A DNA stretch of 64,000 nt, taken from Guyanagaster necrorhizus (taxonomy: Eukaryota; Basidiomycota; Agaricomycetes; Agaricales; Physalacriaceae). The notes below the pieces were generated by a model. That model saw only the letters and a program-made list of their open reading frames with translations, was not told the origin of the DNA and searched no databases. The position numbers were made by a program, and so were the translations under genes. This document shows positions 22,583-34,571 of this stretch, in pieces. The stretch lies in the NCBI RefSeq assembly GCF_019112545.1, contig NW_025064896.1, positions 259,162 through 323,161 on the forward strand, written 5' to 3'. How positions within the stretch are numbered: position 1 is the first letter of the stretch; each line of letters begins with the position of its first letter.

Positions 22583-23520
22583 GTTGCACGACGGGCATAT
22601 ATTCAGGTCGTTTGTATGTTGTGGCAGGAAAGAGAAGGAAAAAAAAAAAAAAAACGAAAAAGTTGCAATTTACGTCAGACGCGCTGATCACGTGGACGTG
22701 GGTTCAGGCGCAGAGAAGCCAAGGTGTGTCCCAGAAATTAGCACTAGCTATAGCGGTCGTCGGTTGACGACTATCATGCCTTGCTCTACCGGTTGATCAG
22801 TCGAGGAACAGGGAGCGGCGAATTTAACCTTTCCCTTTGTCGTTCTTACAATCTTCATCTGTGTCACGGTTCATTTTGGTTTCTGAAATGGAATTTATTC
22901 TATGGAGGTGGGAAGGAAGAATATCTATGGTGATCCTTCAGCGTCGATTTGTGTCAAAAGAGCGATTGCTCACCATCGGATCTCAATCACAGTAGGAAGA
23001 CCAGGAAAGATGTAGGCATGAAGACCGATAACGTTTCAGTTTCGAAGGCAGCTTCCTTTCAGGCCATCTTGCAGGCCGGGGGTGGGGGACACTGTGCTAT
23101 GAGATAATAAAGCACGTCTCTTCAGGCAGTGATTATTGGGAAACTGTCTGTAACTTTTCTCCCAATACCATAATGATATTTGAGGGCCACATTCGGTCAT
23201 TTTTCCCAAACACACCTTGGCGGGAGTTTCCCGGGGGTGGGGAGTGGTTCGGGCACGGGTAATATAAGTCCGAGGCTGCTTGGCAATCCTCTGCTGCAAC
23301 TCACAGGATGCTTCGGCCTGTGCAGAACGTAGCAATTCAATGTTGGGTCCAGATTTGGAGCTCGGGGACCCCAAATTTAAGTCGGCACCGTGGCCGCTCA
23401 TCTGACATTGAGTCTTTAAAAACTGACAAAATAAACGTTGTTGGACGATATATAAAAAAGCATTGAGGAACGTAATTTTTCTCTCTCATTCCCCGACACT
23501 TTGCGATAGCCTGGGAAATA
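22583..23520. other. Divergent intergenic region, no gene seen
   Basis: It separates the minus-strand MYND gene from the plus-strand SDR gene. It contains an A-run at about 22639-22656 and a palindromic TGATCACGTGGACG around 22685. The minus frames at 23036-23401 and 23337-23630 lack recognisable features. Confidence 0.4.
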
Positions 23521-24931
23521 ATGTCTTCCACCTCTTCCAGCACGTCGACTCGGAAGCTGATATTCGTTCGGGCGCCTCTTATTCTGTCCAGAAACGTCGG
23601 CTGAACATTAGGATAGGTCACAGGGGGCACCGGATTTATAGGATTTCATATTTTGACCCAGCTGCTTGATAAAGGGTACCATGTTCGAGCGTACGCTTAC
23701 GCGGCACTGACATCCCCGTTCCCCGTCTAACACTCCCTTCAGGGCCGCCAGAGGCAGGAAGATTAGCTTACTGAAGAAAGCTCTGTCAGCCAACTACAGC
23801 AGCGACAACTTCGAAGTCGTAGAGGTCCGTGATGTCTGCTTCGGGGATTTCAGTCTAATCCTCAAAGGTCAGACAACATGACCGTCGACCCCCCAATATG
23901 GATAAAAGCGTATCTCACCTCAGTACAGGAATAGACGGAATCATCCATGCGGCGGCTCCTCTTCCGGGAAGAGTTAGCGCTGAGATAGCCTTACGAGTGA
24001 GTGTATTGTTCTCGTGCTCTATTACGGTTACGGCGGTTGATCATCAACTTACAGACTGCTATCGAAGGTTCTCTCCACATTCTGCGAGAGGCCGTGAGAG
24101 CCAAAGTTCCGAGAGCCGTTGTTACCAGCGCTGTCTTGAGCTATGATTATCCCAAAGGCCCATACGGCGCAGACAGTGAGTTCCTTCTGATAGTCGTTAC
24201 TAGCCCTCACCCTCTGTCGCTCCAGGCTGGAACCCCATCACCAAAGAAGAGGCGATAGCCTTCGGACTTCCCTCCCTGATCTATGCAGCCCAGAAGAAAT
24301 ATTCCGACTTGGCTGTCGTCGAATTTTCCTATATCCACCCTGAAATCGATGTTACCCTCGGTACGGACGTTTTTACGCTGAAATTTACCTTTTGCACTAC
24401 TCACAACCGTCAGTGGGACCGCCCTTCAACTACGGTCCCTTCGCTCGAGGCTTTGAGCACCTCCTTCCTGAACCAGACCTTGATTCTCTCTCCACGAATG
24501 CCACTATCTATTCTTTTCTTCGGCCAGACACGACCGCCTTTCCTATCGTTCCGGGGGCAATAGATGTTCGTGATACCGCTAGAGCGCACGTTCTCGCCCT
24601 CGAGTCGCCTCTCTCACCCTACGTTGGTCGGAAGAGGGTGGCTATTGTGTGTCCCCACGAGTGTTCGTACAAGGCGGCAATCGAGATCATAGCGCGAGAA
24701 CGTCCGGAGCTTAAGGACCGCCTTGCCGATGTTCGTAGGGCGCCGGAGTGGTCTTGCAACACCCTGCCGCTGGACTGGAAAAGGATTAGTGAAGTGATTG
24801 GGATGAACCGCGATTCGTTCTTCCCTTGGGAGAAGACAGTCTTGGACGCAGTGGACAGTCTCCTTCGTATTGAGAACTTGTGGAAAGAAAAGGGATTTGA
24901 CTTGAAAAAGGTCAAGGGATTTATAAGATAA
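23521..24931 (+). CDS. Extended SDR, dihydroflavonol-4-reductase-like
   Basis: Seven exons (23521-23565, 23617-23690, 23743-23867, 23929-23996, 24055-24175, 24226-24360, 24414-24931) splice cleanly into 361 residues through introns of 50-61 bp. The N-terminal Rossmann motif KLIFVTGGTGFIGFHILTQL binds NAD(P). GIIHAAAPLPGR follows. The Ser of VVTSAVLSYDYP and the YAAQK (YxxxK) in IYAAQKKYSDLAV form the catalytic set. FNYGPFARGF and DVRDTARAHVLALESP are typical of the DFR / cinnamoyl-CoA reductase / epimerase group. It is probably a cytosolic NADPH-dependent carbonyl reductase; the substrate cannot be told. It could also be annotated simply as NAD-dependent epimerase/dehydratase. The first intron interrupts the glycine motif, so the unspliced frame hides it. 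Confidence 0.93.
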
Positions 24932-25064
24932 TCTGATTCGCCTAACGGACTCCTGTGAGATACTGCACCGTTAAATCATTTATAAGACATACCATACCAT
25001 ATGTATACTCGTAGCGCGTCTGATGTACATCCTAAACTACAAACTAAGAGGTCATCCAACTAAT

Positions 25065-25947
25065 CTAAGCATTGATAGCGTCGGCAAACTCTCCGTTATC
25101 GATCATTTCCTGCACGATATCCAACCCACCGACGAATTCTCCATTGATGATCAACTGGGGAAACGTTGGCCAATCATTTAGCTTCTTCAGACCTAAATAA
25201 CCGATAGCTGAGTTTCACAGTATTCAAAAATAACATCTGCCCCACATACCTTGCCGAACGTCCTCGTCTGAAAGGATGTCAAAGTGCGTAAACTCCACGT
25301 TCTGGTCCTTCAAGAGCCCCGTGATCCGTCTCGAAAATCCGCAGCGGGGGGCATCTGGGCTGCCCTTCATGAATAATACTACCTTTGACTTATTCATCAG
25401 GCCTCGCATTCGCTTCTCTAGCTCCTCCGGTGTTTCCTTTTTCTCACTGACGACGTCGGCGGCCTTGGCTGGAGCCAGATCAGTCTTCGACAGGGGATTG
25501 ATAGATGGCGAAGCCGCGTGTCTGGCGACGGCAGCAGTTAATGCTTGCGCATTGGCTCCAGATATACGATCCAGCAGGGTATGGCCCTGATATCGTATCA
25601 ACAGGCATTTTGATGTCGAAAAACGGTGGTCCACGCACCCTCAAGATGATAAAAGACGGAACAGCGTCGACGTCAAAGGATTCGGCAATTTCTGACTGAG
25701 ATTCAGCCTCGACCTGGATACATAAAGGTAAGGACACGAAACAAAGATAAGAATATTGACAATGGCAATGCACCTGGAGAAAAAGAACAGCAGGGTACTT
25801 TTTCGAGAGCTCGAAGACGACCTCATTCATTTGCTTGCATGGCTGCGCAAAGTCTGCCCAAAAGTTAATGAGCGATACCCTAGCAAGGTCGGCGGAGAGC
25901 AGCTGCTGGAAATGGGGAGGTGAGGTGACTTGGTGGTAATTGGCCAT
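25065..25947 (-). CDS. GRX4: Monothiol glutaredoxin Grx3/Grx4 type
   Basis: Exons 25774-25947, 25639-25713, 25250-25586 and 25065-25192 give 237 residues. An N-terminal thioredoxin-like domain (about 1-105) has [12 protein letters not shown], the one-cysteine version of the thioredoxin site. A linker rich in Ala/Lys/Glu follows. The C-terminal glutaredoxin domain (about 140-237) carries the CGFS motif in [12 protein letters not shown], then [20 protein letters not shown] with the glutathione-binding TFPQ and GG-D. Family members bind a bridging [2Fe-2S] cluster with glutathione and report iron status to iron-responsive regulators in the cytosol and nucleus. Length, order and motifs all fit; nothing is missing. 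Confidence 0.95.
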
Positions 25948-26447
25948 GCTGATTCATCATTTTATCGGATAAGATGGTAAGCTGATGTACAGCTGCGGAT
26001 CTAGCCGGCAGGAAAGTACCGCGGCCCGAGACGGCATCCGATGATTGCCGATCATTCACACAGCTTGCTTCATGATCATCATGTCGGTTTCCGGAGAATA
26101 CAATCCACCGTTTCGTGGCCCGGTCAATATATTATTTCTTTATGGCCTCTGGTACGACTGTTCCACGTCTATTTCTTCTGTTGGAACCAAGTGCAAATAC
26201 ATCATTGCTTCAGATGTGACAGACCGCGGTGTTGCTGGGTGCATATTACCGAGCCTAGCGTCTCCTTAGGAGACCCGTATAACGGGAACGGCTATTCGGT
26301 TTCACATAAATGCCTACGTAGAACTCCGCCAAGTCGTTATCCCCACACTTTTCCTGGTTCTGTTCACGTCGTACTTTATCGTCTTTCCACATCCTTCCCC
26401 ACCACCAGCCATTGTAGGACGACTATTGGTCAAGACATCCGACAAAC

Positions 26448-27778
26448 ATGGTAAGTTCGGGCGGGGTCAGGTCTAGACCCATTTAAAGCTGATTTAAACT
26501 TTATTTAGACTAGCAACGGCATCCAGGCAGTTTCCCCCCTCGTCGACGCCTACCCGAAGCGTCTTACCGCCGTGCTTCCACTGGAACTGCAGGAAGAAAT
26601 CATCGACGAGCTCAGCGCGGACCTGCAGAACCTGAAAAAATGCAGCTTTGTGTGCAAACGGTGGCGTTCGCGCACGTATTTCCACGCTTTCTCGTCCATT
26701 CGGCTCCAGCATACCTCCGTGGAGACATTCAGCTCGTTTCGCGACAACCCTTTCTCATTCTTCACCATATACCCCCGCGCTCGTCGCATACGTATTGTGG
26801 GTTCGCATCAACATCATGATGGCGTATCATGGAATTCATCGCAGCTCGAAGCGCTCGCTGGCGCCTTGCAAGGCCTCAAAGACATAGGAAATGCCTCAGT
26901 ACTAATCCTCGAGAACACCAATTGGGAAGCACTAGCCGGATCGCCTATCCCATCCCTAATGCTGTCCCTCGACACCATCAGCTCCTTGGAGTTGTCCTAT
27001 GTCACTTTTCCGCAGTATACACACTTTTCCGAACTTGTCGCAGGTTTCACTGCTTTGCGCCATGTCGTGTTCCAGGACATTGAGTTCGGAGACTCGCAAC
27101 CTGTGCTCCAGCGATTGTTGGCCGAAACAATCATGATGGATGATGAAAAATGCGCCCTTTCATTTAGAGGGGCAGGGACATTCCTGAGAAAGAGTCTGCA
27201 CTGGGTGTGCCATTCACCGAAGACCGGCGATGAACTCACTTCAAAAGTCGGCGTCCATGTTTCGAGGTATACGGATCCCTCCGTGATTTTACGATTGTTA
27301 GGGTCGTCTCTCAATTATCTAGAAATTGTGTCGCTAGGTAAGAAACCCCTAGTGGTGGCCTAAAACGGTACTGATTCTCATTTTGGTCTAAACAGCCGAC
27401 ACATCATCAGATACAATCATATCGACCGTGGACCTCTCGTCCAACACCTCCCTTCGAAGGCTTAGCTTGTCCTCGCCTTTCCGTGTGCTCTCCCTCAATC
27501 CATGGCTAAATCATGTGCTCTTGCAAATAACCTCGCCCTGTCTTCGGGTCCTGGATATTGCCTTTGCCGCCTCTCGTCAGTTCCATTTAGACGAGCCGTT
27601 CCTTAAATATCTGGACAAGCTGCTGGCTAGCCCCCAATTCGCCGAGCTCCAGCTGATCCAGCTCATCGTGGTGAACGGGAGGCTCTATCCGGATCTACGT
27701 CTGAGCATGGACAGTTGTGTCCGCTCGGCTATGCCATCCTGGGATAAGAAGGGAGTTTTGAGGGTTAGTTTTGTTTAG
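26448..27778 (+). CDS. F-box domain protein
   Basis: Exon 1 is only the ATG at 26448-26450. A 58 bp intron (GTAAGT...TTTAG) follows, then exons 26509-27337 and 27396-27778, in all 404 residues. Residues about 18-60 are an F-box: VLPLELQEEIIDELSADLQ, then KKCSFVCKRWRSRTYFHAFSSI. The rest shows leucine-rich repeat-like spacing (LETIS, LRHVVFQDIEFG, LEIVSL, LRRLSLSSPF), as in the large mushroom F-box families. Such proteins present substrates to an SCF ubiquitin ligase through Skp1; the substrate is unknown. The short start exon is supported because the 829 bp exon has no better in-frame Met before VLPLELQ. Confidence 0.85.
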
Positions 27779-29101
27779 ACGAGGATGCTGAATGAACCGG
27801 CACTGTAGTATTTACGACCCTTTAACGACTTTCCGAAACTTACGGTAACGGACCTCCATGATTCATGACACATCCCACTGGACGCTACTACTAACAAATC
27901 AAATGAACTAAAGACCTAACTTTACCTATCCGAGCGCATCTGTACCTTGTTGAAATGCAATATCGGTTACTCATCCCTCAAGTAACCACCCTCGATATTC
28001 GGTCGTCGGCCAGCCCGCCTCAAATGGATTTATGAGATTGCACTGATCAGCAATCTACAAAACGCCTGGAACCTGGAACCAAGCCTTACGAGTTCTCATC
28101 AAAGCATGCCCACTACTCGTGCAGTGGACGAGGTAAACGACTCACCCCGTTACCGAAATCACCGTAATTGAGGTACAGGTGACTGAGCGATAGAGACCCC
28201 CATTTTGACAGAACTCTGTAAGCAGTAGTACTTCAAGCCTCCCGTCTTGTTGTTGTCGACACGCTCACCATGTAGTTGACAGGAAGCGTAAGCAGTGCCC
28301 CTAACCGAATGCATGGCCGGAGTTTAAACGGCCCGGGGACCTTGTCCTTTTGAGTTTTGCAATTTTCTTTACCATCTTCCACCATCACATTCATTTCGTG
28401 CGAGTGTAACGAGGTTCCATCTCTAGTGTTCATTTCCACTGCCCTGAGTTTCGTTTTTCTCAACCTTGCCCCCCCTGCAGTCTTCCTTCCGCCGGGTCCG
28501 GAATCAAACTTTGCTTGTAAGACTGAACCATTTTTCCCCTTCAGGGATCATTCATTCATGTATTCTCAATCTACTTCATTCCATTCCTCAAGTTCTCACA
28601 TAGATCTTCTTGACAGTGCGCGAAGAATCTTCTTTGGTTTTCTTCTGAACGACGTACAATAGCAGGCAGATGGCCGATAAAAAGATCTATCGACCACGTC
28701 TTCAAATGATGCCTTTCGTCCCGAATCTATTGATCACCGTTCGATCATAGGTTTGTCAGCCTCATTGACGTGAGCCTGCCACGCCGTTCGCACAGACCAC
28801 GTCCGCGACATCGCCCCATATGTCATCTTTTGCCACGCCGTCTTACCAAAAACACAGGAACTCTATGTCCCGTCTTCAACCGCTTTGGCTGACTTGGGCA
28901 TCTCTTCTTCGCCTCATGCGCGATGCTTGTCAATTTTTTTGGTTCACCGCGCGCTCTTATGGCTGTTGTGTTCCTTCCCAAAGTTAATTTATCGTCGAGC
29001 TGGCGAGTATATAACAGCCGACGTTACAACACCTGACGTCTTCCTGGTCGAGTCTCGAACCCCTTGAGGACCACCATTCTTGACGGATAGTTTCATCTGC
29101 A
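27779..29101. other. Intergenic, no gene supported
   Basis: One plus-strand frame (28357-28662, 101 codons) is hydrophobic and Phe/Ser-rich, without features that separate it from chance. A pyrimidine-rich tract before the small gene at 29102 may be its promoter. Confidence 0.4.
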
Positions 29102-29507
29102 ATGAACAGGCCCAAGACTGCGGACCCTCAGACCTCGTATAGCTCACATCGTTTTCCAACTAGACGTGGTTGGTGTAGTCTCACTCTTTTTCCTTCGCAT
29201 ATTGGCCTCTTACAACAAAGAGATTCCAGCGTGGACCTCTGATGACGATGACACCATGAGTTTTCTGGTCATGGACGACGAAAGTAACATTCACAAATAC
29301 TGGAAACGCCGCATACGCGGTGATAGAAATAGTAAGGTCTTTCAGATATTCTGCGCACGTTCATTAATCGCTTGCTGTGGTCCTTCAGTATCGTCGGTAT
29401 CCCTCTCGCACCCTCGCCCGACTACCAATTTGTCCTTCGAAGCCCCTGATGCCCGAGGCTGGGCTTCGAGGCTGTTTAGAAGGGTTTTCTCTCGCAAACG
29501 GGTATAG
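29102..29507 (+). CDS. Small unknown protein, 98 aa, three exons
   Basis: Exons 29102-29168, 29221-29331 and 29389-29507 are joined by introns of 52 and 57 bp (GTTGGT...AAAG and GTAAGG...TTCAG). Both are phase 1, and the spliced frame is 98 codons ending at TAG. The product starts MNRPKTADPQTSYSSHRFP, has an acidic WTSDDDDTMSFLVMDD segment, then a basic KYWKRRIRGDR, and ends with SRLFRRVFSRKRV. There is no signal peptide, membrane helix or known domain. Consistent splice phases are the main support. It is possibly a nuclear small basic protein, but the function is unknown. Confidence 0.45.
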
Positions 29508-31394
29508 AGTTCTAGAGCCACTGTGGCGCGCGGGACACACATCGTCAGTTAAATGATTGTACGGAAATCGTGAATCGTGAATCTTTGGGAATTGGGAAGA
29601 TTTGGAGACATGCGCACTCCTCGATCAGACTTATTTTGTCGTAGTGCATACAACCGAATGGCAGTGGCGGCTCACGTCGGTGCTGAAGAAGGCATGCCCG
29701 ACAGGTTCCATTGAAGAATTCTGTCCCCCCCTCTGTTTGCCGGACTGTAGCCTATACCCTCCTATACCCCCCAAAAAATGTTCCTTCCCTGTGTCGTGCC
29801 GGTAAAGCCTGCGGCGACATCTAGGCAGTTGTCACAAGCAATTACACAGGAGAAGAGTCCGCGTGCCACTGTCATAGCCTCAACCGATGTATACGTGTAC
29901 ACCCACTAAACCCACCGCAATCCCTGACTTTTTCCATAACTCCGTACCATCGTGCGTTGCATGATATCGTGGTTGGCACACATTGTCTCGATGTTGCCAT
30001 GCGAGTGCATATCATAAAGACAGGAACTGAGTTCTGTTGTGCTGATTCTGCTGAAGCCATCATGATCTCTGCGTCATACACCTGCCAACAGGTAACAACT
30101 GGGACCGACTTGAAACGAGATGTACCGTACATTGGCGCATCATCACGACCTCAGGTACTAACTGAGGTTCCAAGTGACGGCACTTGCGCCATCGGGATCT
30201 CTATCTCATGCGCCAGGGACCGTCTGTTATAGGAAGTCAGCATACAAGACGATATTATATAGGGATTTTAGAATTGGCTAAACTTTAGAAGCGGGTCATT
30301 TCGGGTCTCGATAAATACCATCATCATCATGTGGAGGGCGGAAGATTGAACAGGCGCACAATGCCAGTGGGTTTTGAAAGGCACCGCTAGACACTAAAAT
30401 TGTGTGCCAGGGTCTCGATGCGGGGTTTACATCAATAGCTCTCTTTCCTCGATCAACATAAATAAATGGCATGTCACATACAAAACTAAATTATGTTCTT
30501 TGGGAAATGCGTGGACGAGGCTTGACCTCCTAGACTAAGGCCTATTAAGTCTATAATTGAAACCAGTCACAACATCCGTTGCCACGGCGAAAGGCAAAAA
30601 GACATCCCGAATTCAGCCCATCTCGTTTAATGATAGTCTGCTTTTTTTCTATCTCTCTAGCACAGCAGGTGACTGCGCATTGAACTATTTCCATCCGAGG
30701 CCCGGGGCGGTGGTGTTTTAAGAATGGCATAGACAAGATGCGGCAATGACAGTGGAGCTAACCCGAAATTTTCGGTGGAATTCGCCACCTTCATTCATAA
30801 TTTCACGCCAAGGGTTACTTAAGTGTTTTCCTCGAGAAAATGAAAACGTGCAACCTCGATCGGTGTTCAGCACCATATGCGGATGATTGCACTCTAGGTT
30901 ATCAATCGGAGGTTTGAAAGCGCCGGGTTATATTGCTCCGCAGCCTCGAGGGAAAAATAACACAAGTCGACGAATATTTCGTGGCTGTGATCGTTAGAAA
31001 CCATCAGAAAAGATTATAGCTTGACGACGACGAACTCATAGATGCCGCCCGCTTGCCGCCGTGAACAGGGCTGTCGACTAAGCACGATGGAGATTAATAG
31101 ATCTACATATTCTCGAGGCCTGTCTTAGCACTACCCCGAGTTTACGAGACTCCGAGTCGGACAGGCACTCAGGGACTTATCAGTATGGAAACCCTAGAAG
31201 CTTCCCTTTGGGCTGGTTACTGGACAGTCCTCAATAATCGTTAGTTACCCTACGACCGTGATGTGATTAAGATTGACCCTCAACCTCATGGAGAGCTTAT
31301 TAGTCTCAAATCACCAGCTTTTCAGACGCTAAACTTTACCCAATGAGATAGATACAGATTAGAGAAGAATAAAAATACAATAATATTCAAGTAA
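29508..31394. other. Intergenic, no gene seen
   Basis: Nearly 1.9 kb with only short frames, none with a motif. It contains a few CAT/CATC repeats near 30320 and an AT-rich stretch before the 3' end of Ku70. Confidence 0.4.
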
Positions 31395-34353
31395 CTAATG
31401 CTCGTTCAACCATTCGGCGACGCGATCAACAAGGTCAGCCTTCTTTCCTGAGACAGGCAGACCTTTACCCCTGCAGAAATCCTGGGAATAGACGTTAACT
31501 TGTGCGCGCAGTGACTCTATCAATAGACAAACACACCTTGAGCTGATCCATACGCAGCTGCGATGTGGAGAAGAAGAGATCAACAAACGTTTGCGCAAAA
31601 AGGAGGCAATAGAAGTTGCCCTGCCCACCTTGGCCAGTGACTCCGACTGGTGTTTGCTCCGGATCTCGGCTTCGTCGACTGATACGTCCTGTTTACAGTC
31701 GTCATATGAGTGCACGAGGCAACACGCGTTACAAGGTCCTAGGGAATACGTACCGCCTTACGCTTGATCCCAGCTGTTTTTGGGAGGGCCACAACATTAG
31801 CCGATTCGTCCATGACCAGAGCCTCCTTCCACTCTTGGATCAGCTTTCCAGCACGCTAATATGATGACAGAATCAATAAACGTATGCGAACAGATAGCAT
31901 CTGCACTCAAACAAACCTCATGGATCGTGTCAATTGGAGGTTCAGTCAGGTCCTCAAAGGATTCCGGATCGTACTGCTCATGAAACGCGCTAGCTTGGAG
32001 CTGCGCGTTGTGATATTCCAATGCTGGAAGTGAACATATTAGATCACCGGTAGAAACAGATAGAAGCCTAGAGAATTACACACCTGGATTAGGATATGAA
32101 TCTAGAGAATAAGTTCCGCCTTTCATTGTTAATTTGGCGATCCATGCACGAGCTGCATTTTTTAGCTCTTCGTTAGCTGTCGTGTAAACATTAAGTCCGG
32201 GTGACAGAGTGACGACACAATGATCACCTACCGCGAAAGCCCTCCTTGACAGTTGCCTCGCGGATGTCATCGGCAAACGGTAAGGGGATGAGATGGAACC
32301 CTGCAGGTTCGATCCATTCATTTTCGTCGACCTTTTCCTCCTTTTGAAAAGAGGGAAAGATGAACGTTCTTCCAGCCGAGACCGCATGAGACCTACCTGT
32401 GGCAGAAGAGCGCAGAAGACCGGCGAAGCATTCCTCCTCGTCAAGGCAAGGACAACGGCGATCTTCTTCTTCTTTATCATAGACTTCAGGAGAGCGTTGA
32501 ATGTTCGTTTGCTTCCCGAGTAGGACTACGATACCCACTTAGCGATTCCGACATGACGTGGGACGAACGTACCTACCATTTCATCAGGATAAACAAACAA
32601 CGAATGCTTAATGTTGTCTTCAAACAGTAGCTCGCTTCGATCCTTAAAACCGAGTAACTTGATGCCTATCATTTGGTCAGTCACAGCGCCGCAGCTGTCT
32701 AGGGTGATACCCACTAGGTTCAAGCCCCAATGTACGGAACGATCGTACTTCCTCCGGCATGTAGAAGGGCTAAAAATATGCCCACGAATTAAAAAATCCT
32801 CAACTCGCGATAAATGAATCTTACCCGTTGACCGGATTGGACGACTCTGACGCCGGGATCACCTTCGTTGTCATCGTCGTCTCCAGCAGTCCCACCGCTC
32901 GTGCCGTATAGGACGTTAGTCTTGTCTACTTCAGCTTGGCGGTCCTATACATTCTTAGTTCGATAACCGAAAGAGTGTCTTTGAACAACAAGACGGCCGC
33001 ACCTCATCGATATAAGATGTTCGCACGTTAGCTACCTCCATCCTGTCTCCGAGATCTGCAAAATATTTGTACGCCCCCTTCTTTTGTTCTGTCACCAGAC
33101 CGTAACTAAGATGACCAACGTTAGCATGAACAGTTAGTGATACGAAGATAGTGAACTAACCCTTTCACACCAATCGTGAAACCGTTAGCGAGTTGGAATG
33201 GAATACTAAATTGAGCCCGCTTAGGTACTTCATGAAAACGCATTTGGTCAAGGAGATTTTCCACAAGCGTTGGAAAGATGGATTCTGGAATCCTGGTAGA
33301 GTTCTCTTCGTCATCATCGGTGGGATTGCTGGAAAGAAGGACAGACTGAGGGCATGGTGAGCAACGCGACTATGCGACTAGAACAAGATTAAATGCACTA
33401 ACAGCGTAGAACTTCGATATATTAAACGGCTTTTCGGCGGTCTTGATGAAAAAAGGTTCTACCGTGACACCGGCCTGTGTAAGGTCCTAACGAAGCATTA
33501 ACTACACGATGGCCACTGTGATAGACAGAAATGGTCCTACGAGGAGAGTTGTTTTTGCTGATGTGACGAGCTGTTTCCTGCCGGGCCCAGAATGTGGGTC
33601 ATCTTCGTCAGTGATAAGAAAAACACGTTTCGTGGCAGTCTTCGGTGCCCTGTTCCGTGTCATGGTTCATTACAACATTGGAGGAATCAAGTGACCCACC
33701 CATCTCGTAAGACCCAGTTGCAGCTGGTGAATACGTCTCCCATTGGCACTCTCTTGTCAGCCAAAGGAGGAAATGCTTTGCTCAATTCGTCAGGGTCGTC
33801 CCGTGAAGCTATTCAAAGTTCGTTTGCGAGTCTGTCTTTACCAGAGATGGGACAACAAACCATCAAGCAGGTGAACCAGTTCTTGGATGGTGGGAGCACT
33901 CAAAGGGGCAATTGGCTGGTAAAGAAACGTGTTTTTCTTGATTTCCGAACCTTGATTTCCGTTGCTCTCATTCCTTCTTGTCTGGTCATATTATTAGCTA
34001 CGCCACAGTCAGGAAAGTCGATTTTCATGCACCGTGTTAAATAGCAGTATCCCAACGGAGTCATTAGGACCGACTATGATTTTCCTTTTCTGGATTTTCA
34101 TGGCTGATTCAAGCGCGGTATAAAGGTTGCTTGTCACGACATCTTCGTAATTGGGATCCTCATACAGTGCTTGCATTGACGGAGAACAGTCTATACAAAA
34201 CAGGATAACATCCTTCTTGGATTCTAAGTACTGATGGATGTTGCCGATCAGAATAGACTAGAAGAAGGAAGACGGGGCAGGACCCACGGAGGTATCTTGC
34301 AATTCTTCATCCTCATCGTCGTCTACCTTGTTCCAGTCGTCATAAGGCGCCAT
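31395..34353 (-). CDS. KU70: Ku70, DNA double-strand-break end-binding subunit
   Basis: The start is Met 34353 (MAPYDDWNKVDDDEDEE). The vWA-type N-domain follows with KDVILFCIDCSPSMQAL (about 34190-34235), KRKIIVGPNDSVGILLFN, and KRVFLITDEDDPHSGPGRKQL (about 33570-33640). The beta-barrel and arm include QRPFYMPEE, GITLDSCGAVTDQMIGIKLLGF, KHSLFVYPDE and KKIAVVLALTRRNASP. The C-terminal SAP domain is FRMDQLK, a 55 bp intron, then DFCRGKGLPVSGKKADLVDRVAEWL. About ten or more short introns interrupt it; I did not fix every boundary. With Ku80 it forms the ring that threads DNA ends for non-homologous end joining and telomere protection in the nucleus. The intron after the N-terminal acidic stretch (near 34262-34295) would be about 30 bp, shorter than the others, so that junction is uncertain. 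Confidence 0.95.
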
Positions 34354-34571
34354 TGATACGTACGTAGAGTTGAAAATATCTATATGGTCGCTGTCCTGAT
34401 GATGGAGGAAGACGATGGTAAGAGTCAGTCTCAGGCCAGTGTGACGTGACTGACTCACTGAGCGGCAAAGACGCGTCGATCACGTTCGATCACGTGCACG
34501 TACGTCAGCATAAATTCCAGCTTTGGCCTCCTTTATTTCCACCCTTGAACTCGAATCACACGGGACGAATA
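34354..34571. promoter_or_regulatory. Bidirectional promoter of Ku70 and PTPA
   Basis: Only 218 bp separate the two divergent start codons. Within it are TGACTCA (about 34450-34456, Gcn4/AP-1 type), ACGCGT (34471-34476, the MluI cell-cycle box), a tandem CGATCACGT repeat (about 34477-34495) including the palindrome CACGTG (34491-34496), and TACGTCA (34501-34507, CRE-like). The words are seen directly; that they are functional is inference. An MCB-type box would suit a DNA-repair gene. Confidence 0.5.

Noticed and set aside
24619..24915. 98-codon minus-strand frame
   Set aside because: Antisense of the last SDR exon.
20020..27778. Biosynthetic gene cluster (SDR, hydrolase, glutaredoxin, regulator side by side)
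   Set aside because: No backbone enzyme (PKS, NRPS, terpene synthase), no P450 or transporter alongside; the glutaredoxin and Ku70 are housekeeping genes. Neighbourhood looks incidental.
32076..32538. Two overlapping minus-strand frames taken as separate genes
   Set aside because: They are exons of Ku70 read through introns in different frames.
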